Assembly: GCF_947172395.1 (NCBI RefSeq)
Contig: NC_069094.1
Coordinates: 1,014,501-1,078,500 of the forward strand
DNA length: 64,000 nt
Source: Bicyclus anynana
Taxonomy: Eukaryota; Arthropoda; Insecta; Lepidoptera; Nymphalidae
Direction: 5' to 3'
Shown here: positions 54,213-64,000 of the stretch, one piece after another
Layout: every line of letters starts with the position of its first letter
Position numbering within the stretch: position 1 is the first letter of the stretch
Translations under genes and position numbers: made by a program
Notes under the pieces: model-generated
The model's input: only the letters and a program-made list of their open reading frames with translations
Told to the model about the DNA's origin: nothing
The model's database searches: none

Positions 54213-54528
54213 GAGCGCTGTGATAGCCCAGTGGATATGACCTCTGCTTCCGATTCCGGAGGGTGTGGGTTCGAATCCGGTCCGGGGCATGCACCTCCAA
54301 CTTTTCAGTTGTGTGCATTTTAAGAAATTAAATATCACGTGTCTCAATCGGTGAAGGAAAACATCGTGAGGAAACCTGCATACGAGAGAATTATCTCAAT
54401 TCTCTGCGTGTGTGAAGTCTGCCAATCCGTATTGGGCCAGCGTGGTGGACTATTGGCCTAACCCCTCTCATTCTGAGAGGAGACTCGAGCTCAGCAGTGA
54501 GCCGAATATGGGTTGATGACGTATGACG
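54213..54528 (+). mobile_element. SINE family B, full-length with 13-base target duplication
   Basis: Flanked by TATTTATTTTTCA at 54200-54212 and 54529-54541. A box TAGCCCAGTGG and perfect B box GGTTCGAATCC, body CATGCACCTCCAACTTTTC, tail CTCAGCAGTGAGCCGAATAT. Reference copy for family B. Confidence 0.92.
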
Positions 54529-54867
54529 TATTTATTTTTCAAAACAATCAGGGCCTTACATATAATAATTCTTTGACACCTACTTTGACACCTCTATGTA
54601 TCTAAGCTCGTAACAGACAAGAATTAAAAAAAAACAAATTTACTTTAGCCCCTAAAGGGTAAAATGCTTGTTTAGCCCCGCTGTGCAGTGGTAATATGAC
54701 AGTGTTTTTGAGCAAGAGTAGTGAAAAAATAATTTTTAAAATCAATACTCTTACACGAAACTCCTTAAAAAATATATACCGCAATTACGTCGGTATGTCT
54801 AATAGGTAATACATTAACGATTTAGAAAACATAAAAATGAATAGATAGCAAAATATATAACAGCCGT

Positions 54868-54960
54868 GTCACGCAGTGTGGCGCAGTGGTTTTTGCATCC
54901 ATGGCCGTGAGTTCGATTCCCACAACTGAAAAATATTTGTGTGATTTTGTAGGTAATGAA
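54868..54960 (+). mobile_element. SINE family D, tRNA-like fragment
   Basis: TGTGGCGCAGTGG A box and GAGTTCGATTCCCACAACTG B-box region. Not a real tRNA gene since the acceptor and anticodon arms do not form. Confidence 0.6.
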
Positions 54961-55189
54961 AAAAATAAAAGTGTATATTTCATTAATTTACTTTTTATCA
55001 TAAAGCTACTTTACATAATGGCCGTGTAATTCTGGGAATTCCTCGCTGAGCCTGAGCAGTTTTGTTTCATGCTCATCTCATTAGTGTTGCCAACTCAGAG
55101 GAATTTCCACTAGATCAGGGTGGTTTAGACTTAGGTATCTTCTAGCGGCTTCTAAATTGGGCTAATGAATGTAGATCTGCTGTTTGGAT

Positions 55190-55305
55190 CGTGCCGCGAT
55201 GCCAGAACCAGCTCATGACTAAGGGCCCCGTATGGGTTCGAAACTAGTCGGGCATACTCCAACCTAATATCACGTGAGTTTTAGCCGTGTTTCATAATCA
55301 GTTAA
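55190..55305 (+). repeat. Dispersed repeat shared with 585-690
   Basis: GTGCCGCGATGCCAGAACCA, GCTCATGACTAAGGGCCCC, GGTTCGAAACTAGTCGGGC and ATATCACGTGAGTTTTAGCC recur in the Moe 109-705 intron with over 80 percent identity by eye. Confidence 0.7.
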
Positions 55306-55555
55306 AATGAAAGTAGAAACTGAAATCGCTCACCAAATTTAATAAATCATATTTTTTTTGTTTGTAAATACATTAATACCTATACTATAAGTATTAAACA
55401 CAGTTATTCCAATATTTGCACTGTAATTTTGAGAATCTACTACGTTTTTTTTTAATTTGGCGGGCGATTTCAGTTTTTTTCTCGACTTTCATTAGCCAAA
55501 CTCTAGCTTCATCATCAGGTTTTAGTGGCTAGTAAAATTTATAATGTTTTTGACT

Positions 55556-55876
55556 TTATTCTTTACAAGTTAGTCTTTGACTACAATCTCACCTATAAAT
55601 GATAGTAAGCGACGATGCAATCTAAGATGGAAGCAGGCTAACTTGTTAGGAGGAGGATGAAAATCCACACTCTTTTCGGTTACTACGCGACATCGTACCG
55701 GAATGTTATATCGCTTGGTGGTATGTCTTTTCCTGTAGGGTGGTAACCAACCACTACCGAAGCCTCCCACCAGCCAGACCTAGACCAAATTAAACCTCAA
55801 TCGGTCTAGCCGGGATGCGAACTCAGGATCCTCGTCTTGGAAATTCACCTTTATTGCTGCAACAAATGCCGTCAAA
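55556..55876 (-). mobile_element. SINE family A, old diverged minus copy
   Basis: Retains AGTTAGTCTTTGACTACAAT, CGAAGCCTCCCACCAGCCAG and remnants of the tRNA-like head, with many substitutions. Confidence 0.8.
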
Positions 55877-56144
55877 ATAATTTCTTTATTTTTTCGTGGT
55901 TGGGTTGCGAACTTTATTTTTACGAATCCACAAATTGTGGTATTTACGCTTATAGGCTTACGAGAAACTACGAGATACCACTAACATAAAACATGCAGGA
56001 TAGTACCTTTTTTGAAATCTTCAGAGTCAGCACGGAAATGAATGGCATCACATCGTGCTAACTGCCTTTAGAAACCCTTTTCTTTTTCTCTTCCTTTTCT
56101 CTTTCGTCCCTTCTTAGCACTATTTTCCGGAGCATTTGTGCGTA

Positions 56145-56377
56145 CGAGGGTGGGGTGAAATGTTCTCGGCCTGACAATATAAGACTGTGATTTTCAGTTT
56201 TAAAATGATTTTATTTTTCTATGTAGTCCCCCTTGACTACAATACACTTGGTCTAGCGTTTTACGCATAGCGTTCCAACAGGAGTATTCCTTCCCGGAAG
56301 TGAGATCTCTAAAAAATACTTTTCCTACTTTGAACGCTCTATCTGTGTCAGGCCGAGAACTTTTCACCCCACCCTAG
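56145..56377 (-). mobile_element. Internally deleted mariner element
   Basis: 32-base terminal inverted repeats (CGAGGGTGGGGTGAAATGTT... and its mirror, two mismatches) flanked by TA at 56143-56144 and 56378-56379. The minus strand interior reads TKCIVVKGDYIEK then stop, matching the typical C-terminus of mariner transposases. Most of the transposase gene is gone. Confidence 0.85.
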
Positions 56378-57100
56378 TATTTCTGTCACTTGCCTTCGCT
56401 GGACAGCAATCAGGCTACAGGAACTGGAGTCCACATGACCATACGCTCAATAGAATTGAAGTAGCAATTTACGGTGGGAGATTTCCTTACAATGCATTGG
56501 GATTGCAAAGAGGTACAGAGCTCGATGAAAGTTATTATGCTTATCAGAATCTATACTTATAATAAAACTATATAGTCGAATATATATTTCCATTTATAAC
56601 TTCAACGTCTCATAACGGACGACAGCGCCATCTAGGATCTATACTTATAATACGAACTCTGTACATTTTGTACATTGAAGATATTTTTAAAAATTTTGTT
56701 AGGGGGCATTATATAATCGATACTGATGCAAAAATATTTTTTTCGCTTTTTGGTCTGTCCGTCGGTTTGTCCGTGTTTTTTTGTTATTCGGACATCACGC
56801 TGAAACTACTGAATGAATTCAAATGAAACTTGCCACGGTTTAAGACCATAATACGGAGAAGGTTATAAGATACTTTTTATTGCGAAAATAAAATAAGAAG
56901 GGGTTGAAAGTTTGTATGGAAAGTCCTTAATTTTTAGAGTTACAGTTACAGAACAAAAATTTGTTCATAAATCATAAAAAAAAACGTAATATAATGGGAT
57001 TCAAAATTTTTTTTAATTCAAACTCTAAAGTGGTGAAATAGGGCTTGAAAGTTTACATTGATTTTCACGCGGACGAAGTCGCGGGCGTCCTCTAGTATTA
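56378..57100. other. Intergenic, with LINE-like element end at about 56,700-57,098
   Basis: CGATACTGATGCAAAAATAT, TTTGGTCTGTCCGTCGGTTT and ACGCGGACGAAGTCGCGGGC, GTCCTCTAGTA mark a dispersed retroelement. No gene. Confidence 0.5.
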
Positions 57101-57469
57101 AAATATAAGTTATTACATATATTTTTCATTGCTTAAGTAGATACTTATATTTTTATTGCTTTAAATTGTTTTAAAAGTTTTGTAATAAAAATTGTACTAT
57201 TGGCATTATATAAAGTCATTGTAACCTGCTATTTATATTGTGAGGATATTTGTATAATGAACACGGGTGCGTTTGTTTATTTTCCAGATTTCCACGAGAT
57301 GACAATTTAAAAAGTATATGGACAAAAGCGACAGGCAAAAACTAAAAGCTCTATGTGCTTGAATAAAAATTTCATACCAACTTTGCATTTAATACATGAA
57401 AGTTATAAAATTTATACATTAGGTTACGATCTTTACACAAACGTTTATTTAAATTAATTGTAGTAGTAC

Positions 57470-57768
57470 ATATGTATAGCCCAGTGGAAATGACTTCTGC
57501 CTTCGATTCGGAGGGCGTAGGTTCGAATCCGGTCCGGGGCATGCACCTCCAACTTTTCAATTATGTGCATTTTACGAAATTAAATATCTCGTGTCATAAC
57601 CGGTGAAGGCAAAGCATCGTGAAGAAACCTGCATACCAGAAAATTTATTCTCTGGGTGTGTGAAGTCTGCCAATCCGCATTGGGCAAGCGTGGTGGACTA
57701 TTGGCCTAACCCCTCCCTTTCCGTAAGGAGACTCGAGCTCAGCACTGAGCTCAGGTTGATAATGATGA
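57470..57768 (+). mobile_element. SINE family B copy
   Basis: GTATAGCCCAGTGGAAATGA, GGTTCGAATCCGGTCCGGGG, GTGTGAAGTCTGCCAATCCG and CTCAGCACTGAGCTCAGG. Nearly full length. Confidence 0.88.
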
Positions 57769-57844
57769 AACAATGGTAATCAATTCTTTTTTTAACCGAC
57801 TTCCAAAAAGGAGGAGGTTTTACGTTCGGCTGTATGTATGTCTT

Positions 57845-58015
57845 TTTTGTTTTTTTTTTATTATTTTAATATGACCAACATTCCCAGTCCCCTCCAACTC
57901 GTCGGGAAAGACTGTATCAGGTGTGGTGGGTGAGACTCGAATTGGGCGGGTATCGAACCACCACCCCTCGGAGATGAGTCCGAACGCTTTACCGTAATGC
58001 TATTGAGGCTCTAAA
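57845..58015 (-). mobile_element. SINE family C, minus copy
   Basis: Minus strand: TACGGTAAAGCGTTCGGACT, GGTGGTTCGATACCCGCCCA and ACAGTCTTTCCCGACGAGTT. tRNA-like B box present. Same family as 62,300. Confidence 0.75.
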
Positions 58016-58993
58016 TTGGCCAATTACGTCAAATAGTTTGAAATAAGGATATATAGACTAGCCTACTTTAATAACGTTAGTCTTAAAATATGGAGTAATT
58101 TTTCGATTACTGGTAACACCGTATAATCTATGTACTTTGTTGTTGTCCCACTTAGACCATTAATAAGAATGGTCTAAGTTTTCCCATAATCGGGATAGCT
58201 ACTCCATACCATTCTCCCATTTAATAATAAACTAATCATTCTCCCTCCACGTCTATGGGTGTTAGACACCGCCGCACAAGGGCAGCCCTGCTTAGAGTGA
58301 AGTCATCACTCTCATTTCCGGCTTCAGCTTCTTTGTCGTCTGTGCTTCCGGTTCATCACAGAGTACAGCTCACCTTAAACCCTAGTCCATAGCCAATTGT
58401 AAAATCTCAAAAATTCAAAATTTAATAGCCAAAATGCCAAATGCCACTGATGAGTGATAACTGATAAGTGGTGATAAGACTCGATTACTGATAACTGATA
58501 GTGATAATATTTGATATGAAGTGTTATTTTTAAATCATTTAATCTGACTAGTTTCCTGGTAACATGAACCTACTACGCAATGAATTTTTCCAATTATTTA
58601 TGAATAAATGATATAATGGGGAAGTTTCATAAACAAATTAAGATCATTAGCTATAAGATCAATAGATAAGACAGGTTTTTTCAAACAATAAGATTAAAGG
58701 ATTATCGTTTTTAGTATTAAACTGCTTAATCTTAATTAAATGGATTCTTTCTATCGCTAAATCAATTTTATCGTAAAGTTGACGGCTCAGCTTGGATTAG
58801 CCGGGTCATGAGATATGTCTTAGTATAAAATTAAGATTTGTTTCAATACGAATTACAGTCTCGGGAGACCAGTTTATTGGTATATACTACTGTTTTTCAA
58901 CAGTAGCAACCGTAAATTGGCTATTGTTTCTCGTAAATATACCAAAATTTAATTTGGTTTGACATACAGTGAACAGTAGGATTGTTTATCAAA
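58016..58993. other. Region upstream of ZDHHC6-like gene
   Basis: AT-rich. Contains a perfect 11-base-arm hairpin (CTTAGACCATT / AATGGTCTAAG) at 58,151-58,178 and an 8-base-arm hairpin near 58,888. The promoter of the ZDHHC6-like gene should lie here, but I could not pick a convincing start site. Confidence 0.4.
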
Positions 58994-59078
58994 ATGTTTA
59001 ACGTACTCTCTCGTTTGGCTGATATGAAGCTCCCTCCTATCGGAAGGCTGTTCAGCTGGGGGCCCATATTGATTTTAA
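58994..59078 (+). CDS. ZDHHC6: ZDHHC6-like exon 1, start codon
   Basis: ATG at 58994 (context AAAATG) gives MFNVLSRLADMKLPPIGRL then FSWGPILIL, ending one base into a serine codon at a GTAAGT donor. The WGPI block aligns with the start of ZDHHC6 membrane segment 1. Too short to look like an ORF but required by the frame of exon 2. Confidence 0.85.
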
Positions 59079-62000
59079 GTAAGTGTGTTACATCAATTGT
59101 GTTATAAAGTTTAGGTTTATTTGTTACTAGTGCCCTGATCAAGCTTCGCTTTGACTTATGTGGTCTTCTTCCCTACGTCTACACTACCCTACTCCCAAGC
59201 TCCTCCTACCCAACCCATACACCTACCCATCCCTATCCTTACCCAACCGTACCCCGACCCTACTCCAATTCTACCCTACCTTAAAAACCCTACTCCTACC
59301 CTACTTATCTTTTAAGTTATTATTACAAATTGTATGGGAATATAGAAAAGTGTTGTTTTAGATTTTTTTTTTAAATTTGTAATAATTTATAAATTAGACA
59401 AACCTTGTCCGAACAATAACAAATACATAAAACCAAGAATCATCCAAATACATTTCGAAGATCCAGTTTTATGATACCTACATAAATAAAAAAGTACTCC
59501 AGCTTATTATTCAGGGGTACCACACAGGGCTGGTTGTAGACATACATGTTGGCTCAACTGCGTATGCCAGTGGTTTAAAATTAGTCAAAGTAAAACTAAA
59601 GCCTTGATGACTGCTAATCTCCTATATTAGAATACACTAACAGAATAGATAGCAGAAAGATATATTACATGGTGTACACCGAGCAACTGTTTAATGTTTG
59701 ACCAATCATACCATACCATAGGATTAGTAGGCAACTCAGATATCTCAAATGCTGCATTGTTGATATACATAGGACATATACTTATTGGCTCAGTGCCTCT
59801 TTATTAATATGTTCTGGAAAGATATGCCCTTCTAGCTTATGTTTTTCTAGAGTGAGTAGGCATTAACTAGATCAGGGTAGGCGAACCTTTATGCATCAAC
59901 GTGCCATTTTTTCTAAAAAATGTTTAATGGGGTCATTGGCGTGCCATCAAATAATTTTCACTTTCTGATTATTTGGAGAATAACAATAATAAATACTATC
60001 AAAACTCTTTATGAAATAAAGTAAACATTTTGGAATGTTTTTATTACACGCATAAATTAAATTATTGTAAAATTAGTGTGACTTCTGTTGCTGCAGGTTA
60101 GATGACAAATAATTTATGTCAAATACCTACTTTACACATGTTTTATGATCGGCGACGTGCCCAAAATATTGTGTCGCGTGCCATCAATGGCACGCGTGCC
60201 ATTGGTTCGCCTACCCTGAACTAGATAAACATGTTCCTACATAGTCCATCATCACTTTCTATGGAGTGCTTTTAACTTATTAGAGTGTTATAGACAAGAT
60301 TTTGTTCCCATATTTCCCACAGTGAAACTATGCGGGTGAAACCACAGGGCATTTCTCATTTTATTTAGTTTGTAATGCATATATACTCAGAGGCACAATT
60401 ATCCGCCCACTTTAATATATTATGTACTCGCGTCCTATTAAAGAGGTATATAATGGATATAGTGGATACCTCATTTAAAAACCTTGTGCACCACTACTTA
60501 CATTAATTAAGCTAACTTAAATTATGTCACAGCCAGTTTACATTAACATTTTGTTTTTGTTGTTGTCAGGTATAATGGGCTTCCTCACCTACATGGTGTT
60601 CTATTTTGTGGAGATGTGGTGGGTGCCGTCCCAGAGCGTGGGCGGCATGGTGCACATAACGGTGTACTGCATAACGACTCTCAGCTCCTTATGCTGGTTC
60701 TTGACTGCATCCTTCACCGGCCCCGGCCGCGTGCCCCGGGGATGGACTCCTGTGAGTATACATTAAAAAAAAAAGAATAATAACCATATTTTTTAAAAAT
60801 ATTACTATTGGTAAAAGAATTTTCAAAATCTGTGTGATAAATCCAGAGATTATTCCCTACGACCTCAGAAACTTTTACTTCTTTATAATATAGAGTTGCG
60901 GACGCCACTTCGTCCGCCTGATATTTCGTTTTACTAATTCCGCTGGAAACTCGGAAATTTTTCGGACTATAAAGTATGTTCTGTTCCATAGCTAGATTTG
61001 GCTTTATACTAAATCTCATCCAAATGGGTTCAGTGGTTTAGCCATGAAACGGTAGACAGACAGACAGACTTACTTTTGATCTGAGATATTTTTCTGTCAT
61101 AAATAAAATGTAACCAATAGCAACAGGCTGTTAGAATCTAAAAAGTTTGATTATTTCTTAAAGTAAAAGGTATAAAAAGTAAACATGAAAAATTACCTGT
61201 ATATTTTTATTTGTTCCAGCCCAACGAAGCTGCGGTAGAGTATCTGCAGTACTGTAACACGTGCAAGGCATACAAGGCTCCAAGATCGCTTCATTGCAAG
61301 AAATGTTAGTAATCAATAAGTATTTTTTTTGTTAATTTAAGTTGTAATTATTTTTCATTGCCGCATCATAAAAATGTAAATTGGGGGAGGCACCTTATCA
61401 CGGTATGAAAATAGAAACGAATAACTTGGCATTCTATGGATTCACCATACAGGTGCCGGATGCATCGCTTGTCATTGTCAGGAAAACTCAGCAGAGCCCT
61501 GGCCAATGGATCTAGGATTAAAGAATTCCCTGACAATTGATTAACACTCTCCTCCGCTCGAGTTGTTTTCCCTGTCGAGCCTAAGAAACTAATATCGTAG
61601 CAATTCATGGATTCACCGTACAGGTGCCGGATCCATCGCTTGGCAGAAAAACTCAGCAGAGCCCTGGACTTGTTACCAATGCTAGAGTTGTTTTCTTAGC
61701 AATCCATGGATAACCGTGCGGGTGTCGGGTTCATTGCGTGGCAGAGAGATAAAAAACCGGTCGGCGAAACGAGAAATTTATGTATACTCTTACAAGATGA
61801 TATAAGATATATCGTATAGATAGGTAAGATGTCCTATTGAATATGGACCTTTTGGTTGCAGGTGGTTTCTGCGTCAAAAAGCTGGACCACCATTGCCCGT
61901 GGATCAACATCTGCGTGGGTCACGACAACCATCTGTACTTCGCCATATTCCTCACGTTCACCTTGCTGGCCTGCTTCCAGGCTGCCATCGTAAGTACTAT

Positions 62001-63394
62001 AGCTTCATTATTTGACAAACTCTCAGGTGCTGCTGGCTGTGCTGTGGCTCTCAACAGATAGGTATTGGATTCGATTTCCATATTGGGTCATTTTAGGATT
62101 TTATATTTTCTAATCTGGTGGTACATCGGCCATGTTACCAAACGATTTTGCGTTCCAATGCGATGCAGTAGAAAGCAGTAGAGGTGTGGTTAGAATGAAC
62201 TTCTACCTCATCTCCACCAAGTAAGCCCGTTATCATCTAAGCAGTCTTAGCCATTTGACAGCAGGTGAGTTCGAGTAACTCGTCATTAAATATTTAAAGC
62301 CTAAATCTCTCAACGGTATGAGCGACCAGACTCATCACCGAGGTGTGGTGGTTCGATCCCCGCGCCCTGGACTATTGTCGTACCCACTCCTAATACAGTC
62401 TTTTCCGACTACTCGGAGGGGCACAGAAATATTGGTCATATTAAAAAAAGCGTATGGCCAATATTCTGTTTAAAAAACATTAACAAAAACACAAAGGAGA
62501 CGGCTAACAAGATGACGGTTTTATCAACATCCAAAGACACCCAGACCCCAGAGAAAGAAATGCTCGTAACATACTCGTATGTTTGAAAAACAAAACCTGC
62601 TTCAACAGCAAAGTTAGATTAGAAGTAAAGTTAGAAGACAAAAGCTGTTATTTGTTTTTGATTAGCAGCCAATTTAACACTAATATCTATTATATCAAGG
62701 TTTTGATTGTTCTTGACTTCTGTTGAACTTGATGATGTCACTGATTTCAGCTAAGCCTTTGATAAAGTCAATCGTGATTTTTCGTGATAAGTTTGTCAAT
62801 TTTTATCTTGAAAGTAATGAGTGTAAAGCAGTATCATTGCTACAAATGCTTGATATCTAAACAAGAGATCTAAATACTATAATCCTTTAGAAAAAACGCC
62901 CGCGACTTCGTTCGCGTGAAATTGTATTTTTTACAAATCCCGCAGCAACCTTGGACTTTTCCAGGATAAAAAGTATCCTTTGTTCTGCTCAATGCCTCTA
63001 CAGTTAAGGGGGCCAGACTCAACAACAAGCTTTTTTAAATTTTTGCCTGTCTGTCTGGGCTAATGTTTGGAATAGCAGAACCGATTTTTTTGGAACTTTC
63101 ACTGGAACATAGGGGAGGTTAATGAGCAACATAAAGGCTACTTTTATACCAGGATTTCTGAGTAACTAGCGCTAGTTGATAATGATAATATTTTAATACT
63201 GTTTAAAATTAAATGATATATTTGTTAAGGTGGTGACAACATGCCTGTACCACGCCATCAACCGCGGCTGGTACATCCAGCAAGGCCTGCAGCCGGTCAT
63301 CAGCCTGTCGTCGTCGCGCCTCATGCTGACCATGTTCGCCACGGGACTGGCCGTGGGCGCCGTGGTCGCTGCGGTGTTCCTTCTTCACGGACAG
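58994..63394 (+). CDS. ZDHHC6: DHHC palmitoyltransferase, ZDHHC6-like, 3' end beyond window
   Basis: Membrane S-acyltransferase that transfers palmitate to cysteines. ZDHHC6 acts at the endoplasmic reticulum. Coding exons: 58994-59078, 60570-60751, 61220-61304, 61862-61989 and 63230-63394. All have GT-AG junctions and join in frame, giving 215 residues so far. Visible features: WGP motif and first membrane segment about 23-43, second about 54-78, GPGRVPRGW before the zinc-binding cysteine-rich domain, CX2C pairs at 101/104 and 118/121, the catalytic DHHC at 126-129 followed by PWINIC, third membrane segment about 142-165 and fourth about 191-212. YLQYCNTCKAYKAPRS matches ZDHHC6 more closely than other DHHC enzymes. 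The SH3-like C-terminal region typical of ZDHHC6 would follow outside the window. It is head to head with Moe. Confidence 0.92.
59168..59312 (-). repeat. Degenerate CCCTAC minisatellite (GGGTAG on minus strand)
   Basis: Runs of CCTACCC, CCTATCC, CCGACCC and CCTACTC units in intron 1 of the ZDHHC6-like gene, the C-rich orientation of the arrays at 15,435 and 17,567. Here flanking element ends are mostly lost. Confidence 0.8.
59313..59864. other. ZDHHC6-like intron 1, no feature seen
   Basis: AT-rich intron between the minisatellite and the hAT element. Confidence 0.5.
59873..60218. mobile_element. 346-base non-autonomous hAT element
   Basis: Perfect 15-base terminal inverted repeats (CAGGGTAGGCGAACC) and perfect 8-base target duplication AACTAGAT at 59865-59872 and 60219-60226. 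The CAGGG terminus and 8-base duplication are hAT superfamily hallmarks. No transposase inside. Internal GTGCCA/TGGCAC subterminal motifs. Confidence 0.9.
60570..60751 (+). CDS. ZDHHC6: ZDHHC6-like exon 2, membrane segments 1-2
   Basis: Acceptor TTGTTGTCAG at 60569, donor GTGAGT at 60752. Residues 29-89: SIMGFLTYMVFYFVEMWW, a loop, then VHITVYCITTLSSLCWFL and the lumen-to-cytosol transition motif GPGRVPRGWTP. GC-rich relative to its introns. Confidence 0.95.
60795..61090 (+). mobile_element. Two LINE-like end fragments in ZDHHC6-like intron 2
   Basis: TTGGTAAAAGAATTTTCAAA to ACTTCTTTATAATATAGAG, immediately followed by GCGGACGCCACTTCGTCCGC and GACAGACAGACAGAC. Diverged relatives of 15,175 and 63,600. 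Confidence 0.5.
61220..61304 (+). CDS. ZDHHC6: ZDHHC6-like exon 3, first half of zinc-binding domain
   Basis: Acceptor TTTGTTCCAG at 61219, donor GTTAGT at 61305. Residues 90-117: PNEAAVEYLQYCNTC, KAYKAPRSLHCKK, then one base of the C118 codon. Confidence 0.95.
61425..61745 (+). repeat. Three diverged copies of a CAGGTGCCGGAT unit in intron 3
   Basis: TGGATTCACCATACAGGTGC near 61,437, ATGGATTCACCGTACAGGTG near 61,606 and CATGGATAACCGTGCGGGTG near 61,704, each followed by a CATCGCTTG/CATTGCGTG and GCAGA block. Unknown repeat. Confidence 0.65.
61862..61989 (+). CDS. ZDHHC6: ZDHHC6-like exon 4, DHHC active site
   Basis: Acceptor TTTGGTTGCAG, donor GTAAGT. Completes C118, then GFCVKKLDHHCPWINIC and VGHDNH, followed by membrane segment 3. 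The nucleophilic cysteine is residue 129. Confidence 0.96.
62085..62290 (+). mobile_element. SINE, diverged relative of family A body
   Basis: GGTGGTACATCGGCCATGTT, GCGATGCAGTAGAAAGCAG, AGTAAGCCCGTTATCATCTA, and ACAGCAGGTGAG keep the order of family A blocks with heavy divergence. Confidence 0.5.
62300..62475 (+). mobile_element. SINE family C, plus copy
   Basis: TCTCAACGGTATGAGCGACC head, GTGGTTCGATCCCCGCGCCC B box region, TTGTCGTACCCACTCCTAAT body and GGTCATATTAAAAAAA tail. Confidence 0.75.
62890..63170 (+). mobile_element. LINE-like end fragment in ZDHHC6-like intron 4
   Basis: ACGCCCGCGACTTCGTTCGC start and a CTGTCTGTCTGG, AACCGATTTTTTTGGAAC interior, ending GTAACTAGCGCTAG just before exon 5. 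Confidence 0.5.
63230..63394 (+). CDS. ZDHHC6: ZDHHC6-like exon 5, membrane segment 4
   Basis: 55 codons, phase 0 at both ends, acceptor TTTGTTAAG and donor GTATAC. VVTTCLYHAINRGWYIQQ, a polar loop, then LMLTMFATGLAVGAVVAAVF. The last exon visible in the window. Confidence 0.9.
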
Positions 63395-63599
63395 GTATAC
63401 TGATGTTTTTACATTGCCTCCTTGGTTGGACGGTCATGTTTCTGGGTTCGACTTCTAGGTCATCATTATCAGCCTATTTTAAGTGGTCAAGCCTCTTTAT
63501 AGGAGAGAGAATAAGGAGCTTAGAACCGTCATGCTATTCCATGCGGATTGGCGGGCTTAAGGTGATAATGTTAAATTAATTAACGACTATATTAATGAC

Positions 63600-63990
63600 T
63601 AGCAGACGCCCGCGATTTCGTCCACTCTTAGATCTCTTTAATCCTTACAGTAGTATCGCTTCTTAACTAACTTCTCCCGTTCGTAACTTCTCCCGTTTTC
63701 CCAACATTTCCCTTCACTGCTCTGCTCCTATTGATCGTGACGTGATAAATAGTATACTATAACCTGCCCAGGAGTATAAAGAATAATTGTAGCAAGTTTC
63801 ATTAAAATCCATCCCGTACTTTTTATTTCTATAACGAATATACAGACAGACAAACAATCCTGATTGCATTTTTGGCATCAGTATCGATCACTAATCACCC
63901 TCTGATAGTTATTTTGGAAATATATTTCATTTACAGAATTGACCTCTCTACAAATTTATTATAAGTATAGATATATAAGACAAGTTAATT
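63600..63990 (+). mobile_element. LINE-like element end after ZDHHC6-like exon 5
   Basis: TAGCAGACGCCCGCGATTTC, CCATCCCGTACTTTTTATTT, ACAGACAGACAAACAATCC and a TTTATTATAAGTATAGATAT terminus. A minus-strand SINE B scrap lies just before at 63,455-63,570. Confidence 0.55.
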
Positions 63991-64000
63991 ATAATAATTG

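Noticed and set aside
61837..62061. Frame starting MNMDLLVAGGF over the DHHC motif
   Set aside because: The first part is intron. The exon starts at 61,862 after the acceptor, and the frame past 61,989 runs into the next intron.

Overview
The window is a eukaryotic, almost certainly lepidopteran (butterfly or moth) chromosome segment. It is AT-rich, with small GC-richer exons bounded by canonical GT-AG sites in long introns. The introns hold tRNA-headed SINEs, truncated non-LTR retrotransposon ends, short hairpin (MITE-like) elements and G-rich minisatellites of the sort common in Lepidoptera. No bacterial operon, CRISPR array, rRNA or functional tRNA gene was recognised.

Two genes lie head to head. 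On the minus strand, from about 52.9 kb down through the left edge, is moesin (Moe), the insect ezrin/radixin/moesin protein. I joined its coding exons base by base and every junction keeps the frame. The assembled protein runs 560 residues to the window edge, lacking roughly the last 18. It contains the FERM domain, the coiled-coil middle, an Ala/Gly/His/acidic linker and the C-terminal domain with the regulatory threonine as residue 559. Two introns are very large: about 20.7 kb after the four-codon first coding exon and about 24.5 kb after the first full FERM exon. On the plus strand, from 58,994 through the right edge, is a DHHC palmitoyltransferase closest to ZDHHC6, of which five coding exons (215 residues) are visible. 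About 6 kb of repeat-bearing intergenic DNA separates the two 5' ends.

The most informative part beyond the two genes is the 5' architecture of Moe. A TATA plus initiator promoter precedes a noncoding exon with a short upstream ORF at 52.8-52.9 kb. A second, TATA-less promoter (initiator plus a perfectly spaced DPE) drives an alternative first coding exon at 44.4-44.6 kb. A third candidate alternative N-terminus lies at 36.6 kb. All three start exons end in phase 0 and join the same FERM exon at 31,698, so the protein could have three interchangeable N-termini. Within the second giant intron is an unassigned 56-codon exon-like open segment (12,542-12,709) in the same phase. A copied piece of a Moe exon sits just past the 3,880 splice donor.

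The remaining sequence is intron or intergenic DNA. It holds four or more SINE families, RTE-like and other LINE 3' ends (one with a perfect 12-bp target duplication), a 346-bp non-autonomous hAT element with an 8-bp target duplication, and an internally deleted mariner with TA flanks. It also holds three GGGTAGGGGTA-type minisatellites, and a striking pair of adjacent palindromes at 53.6-54.0 kb. I found no clear evidence of a wholly new system. The strongest leads are the alternative N-termini, the orphan exon-like segment and the foldback pair.
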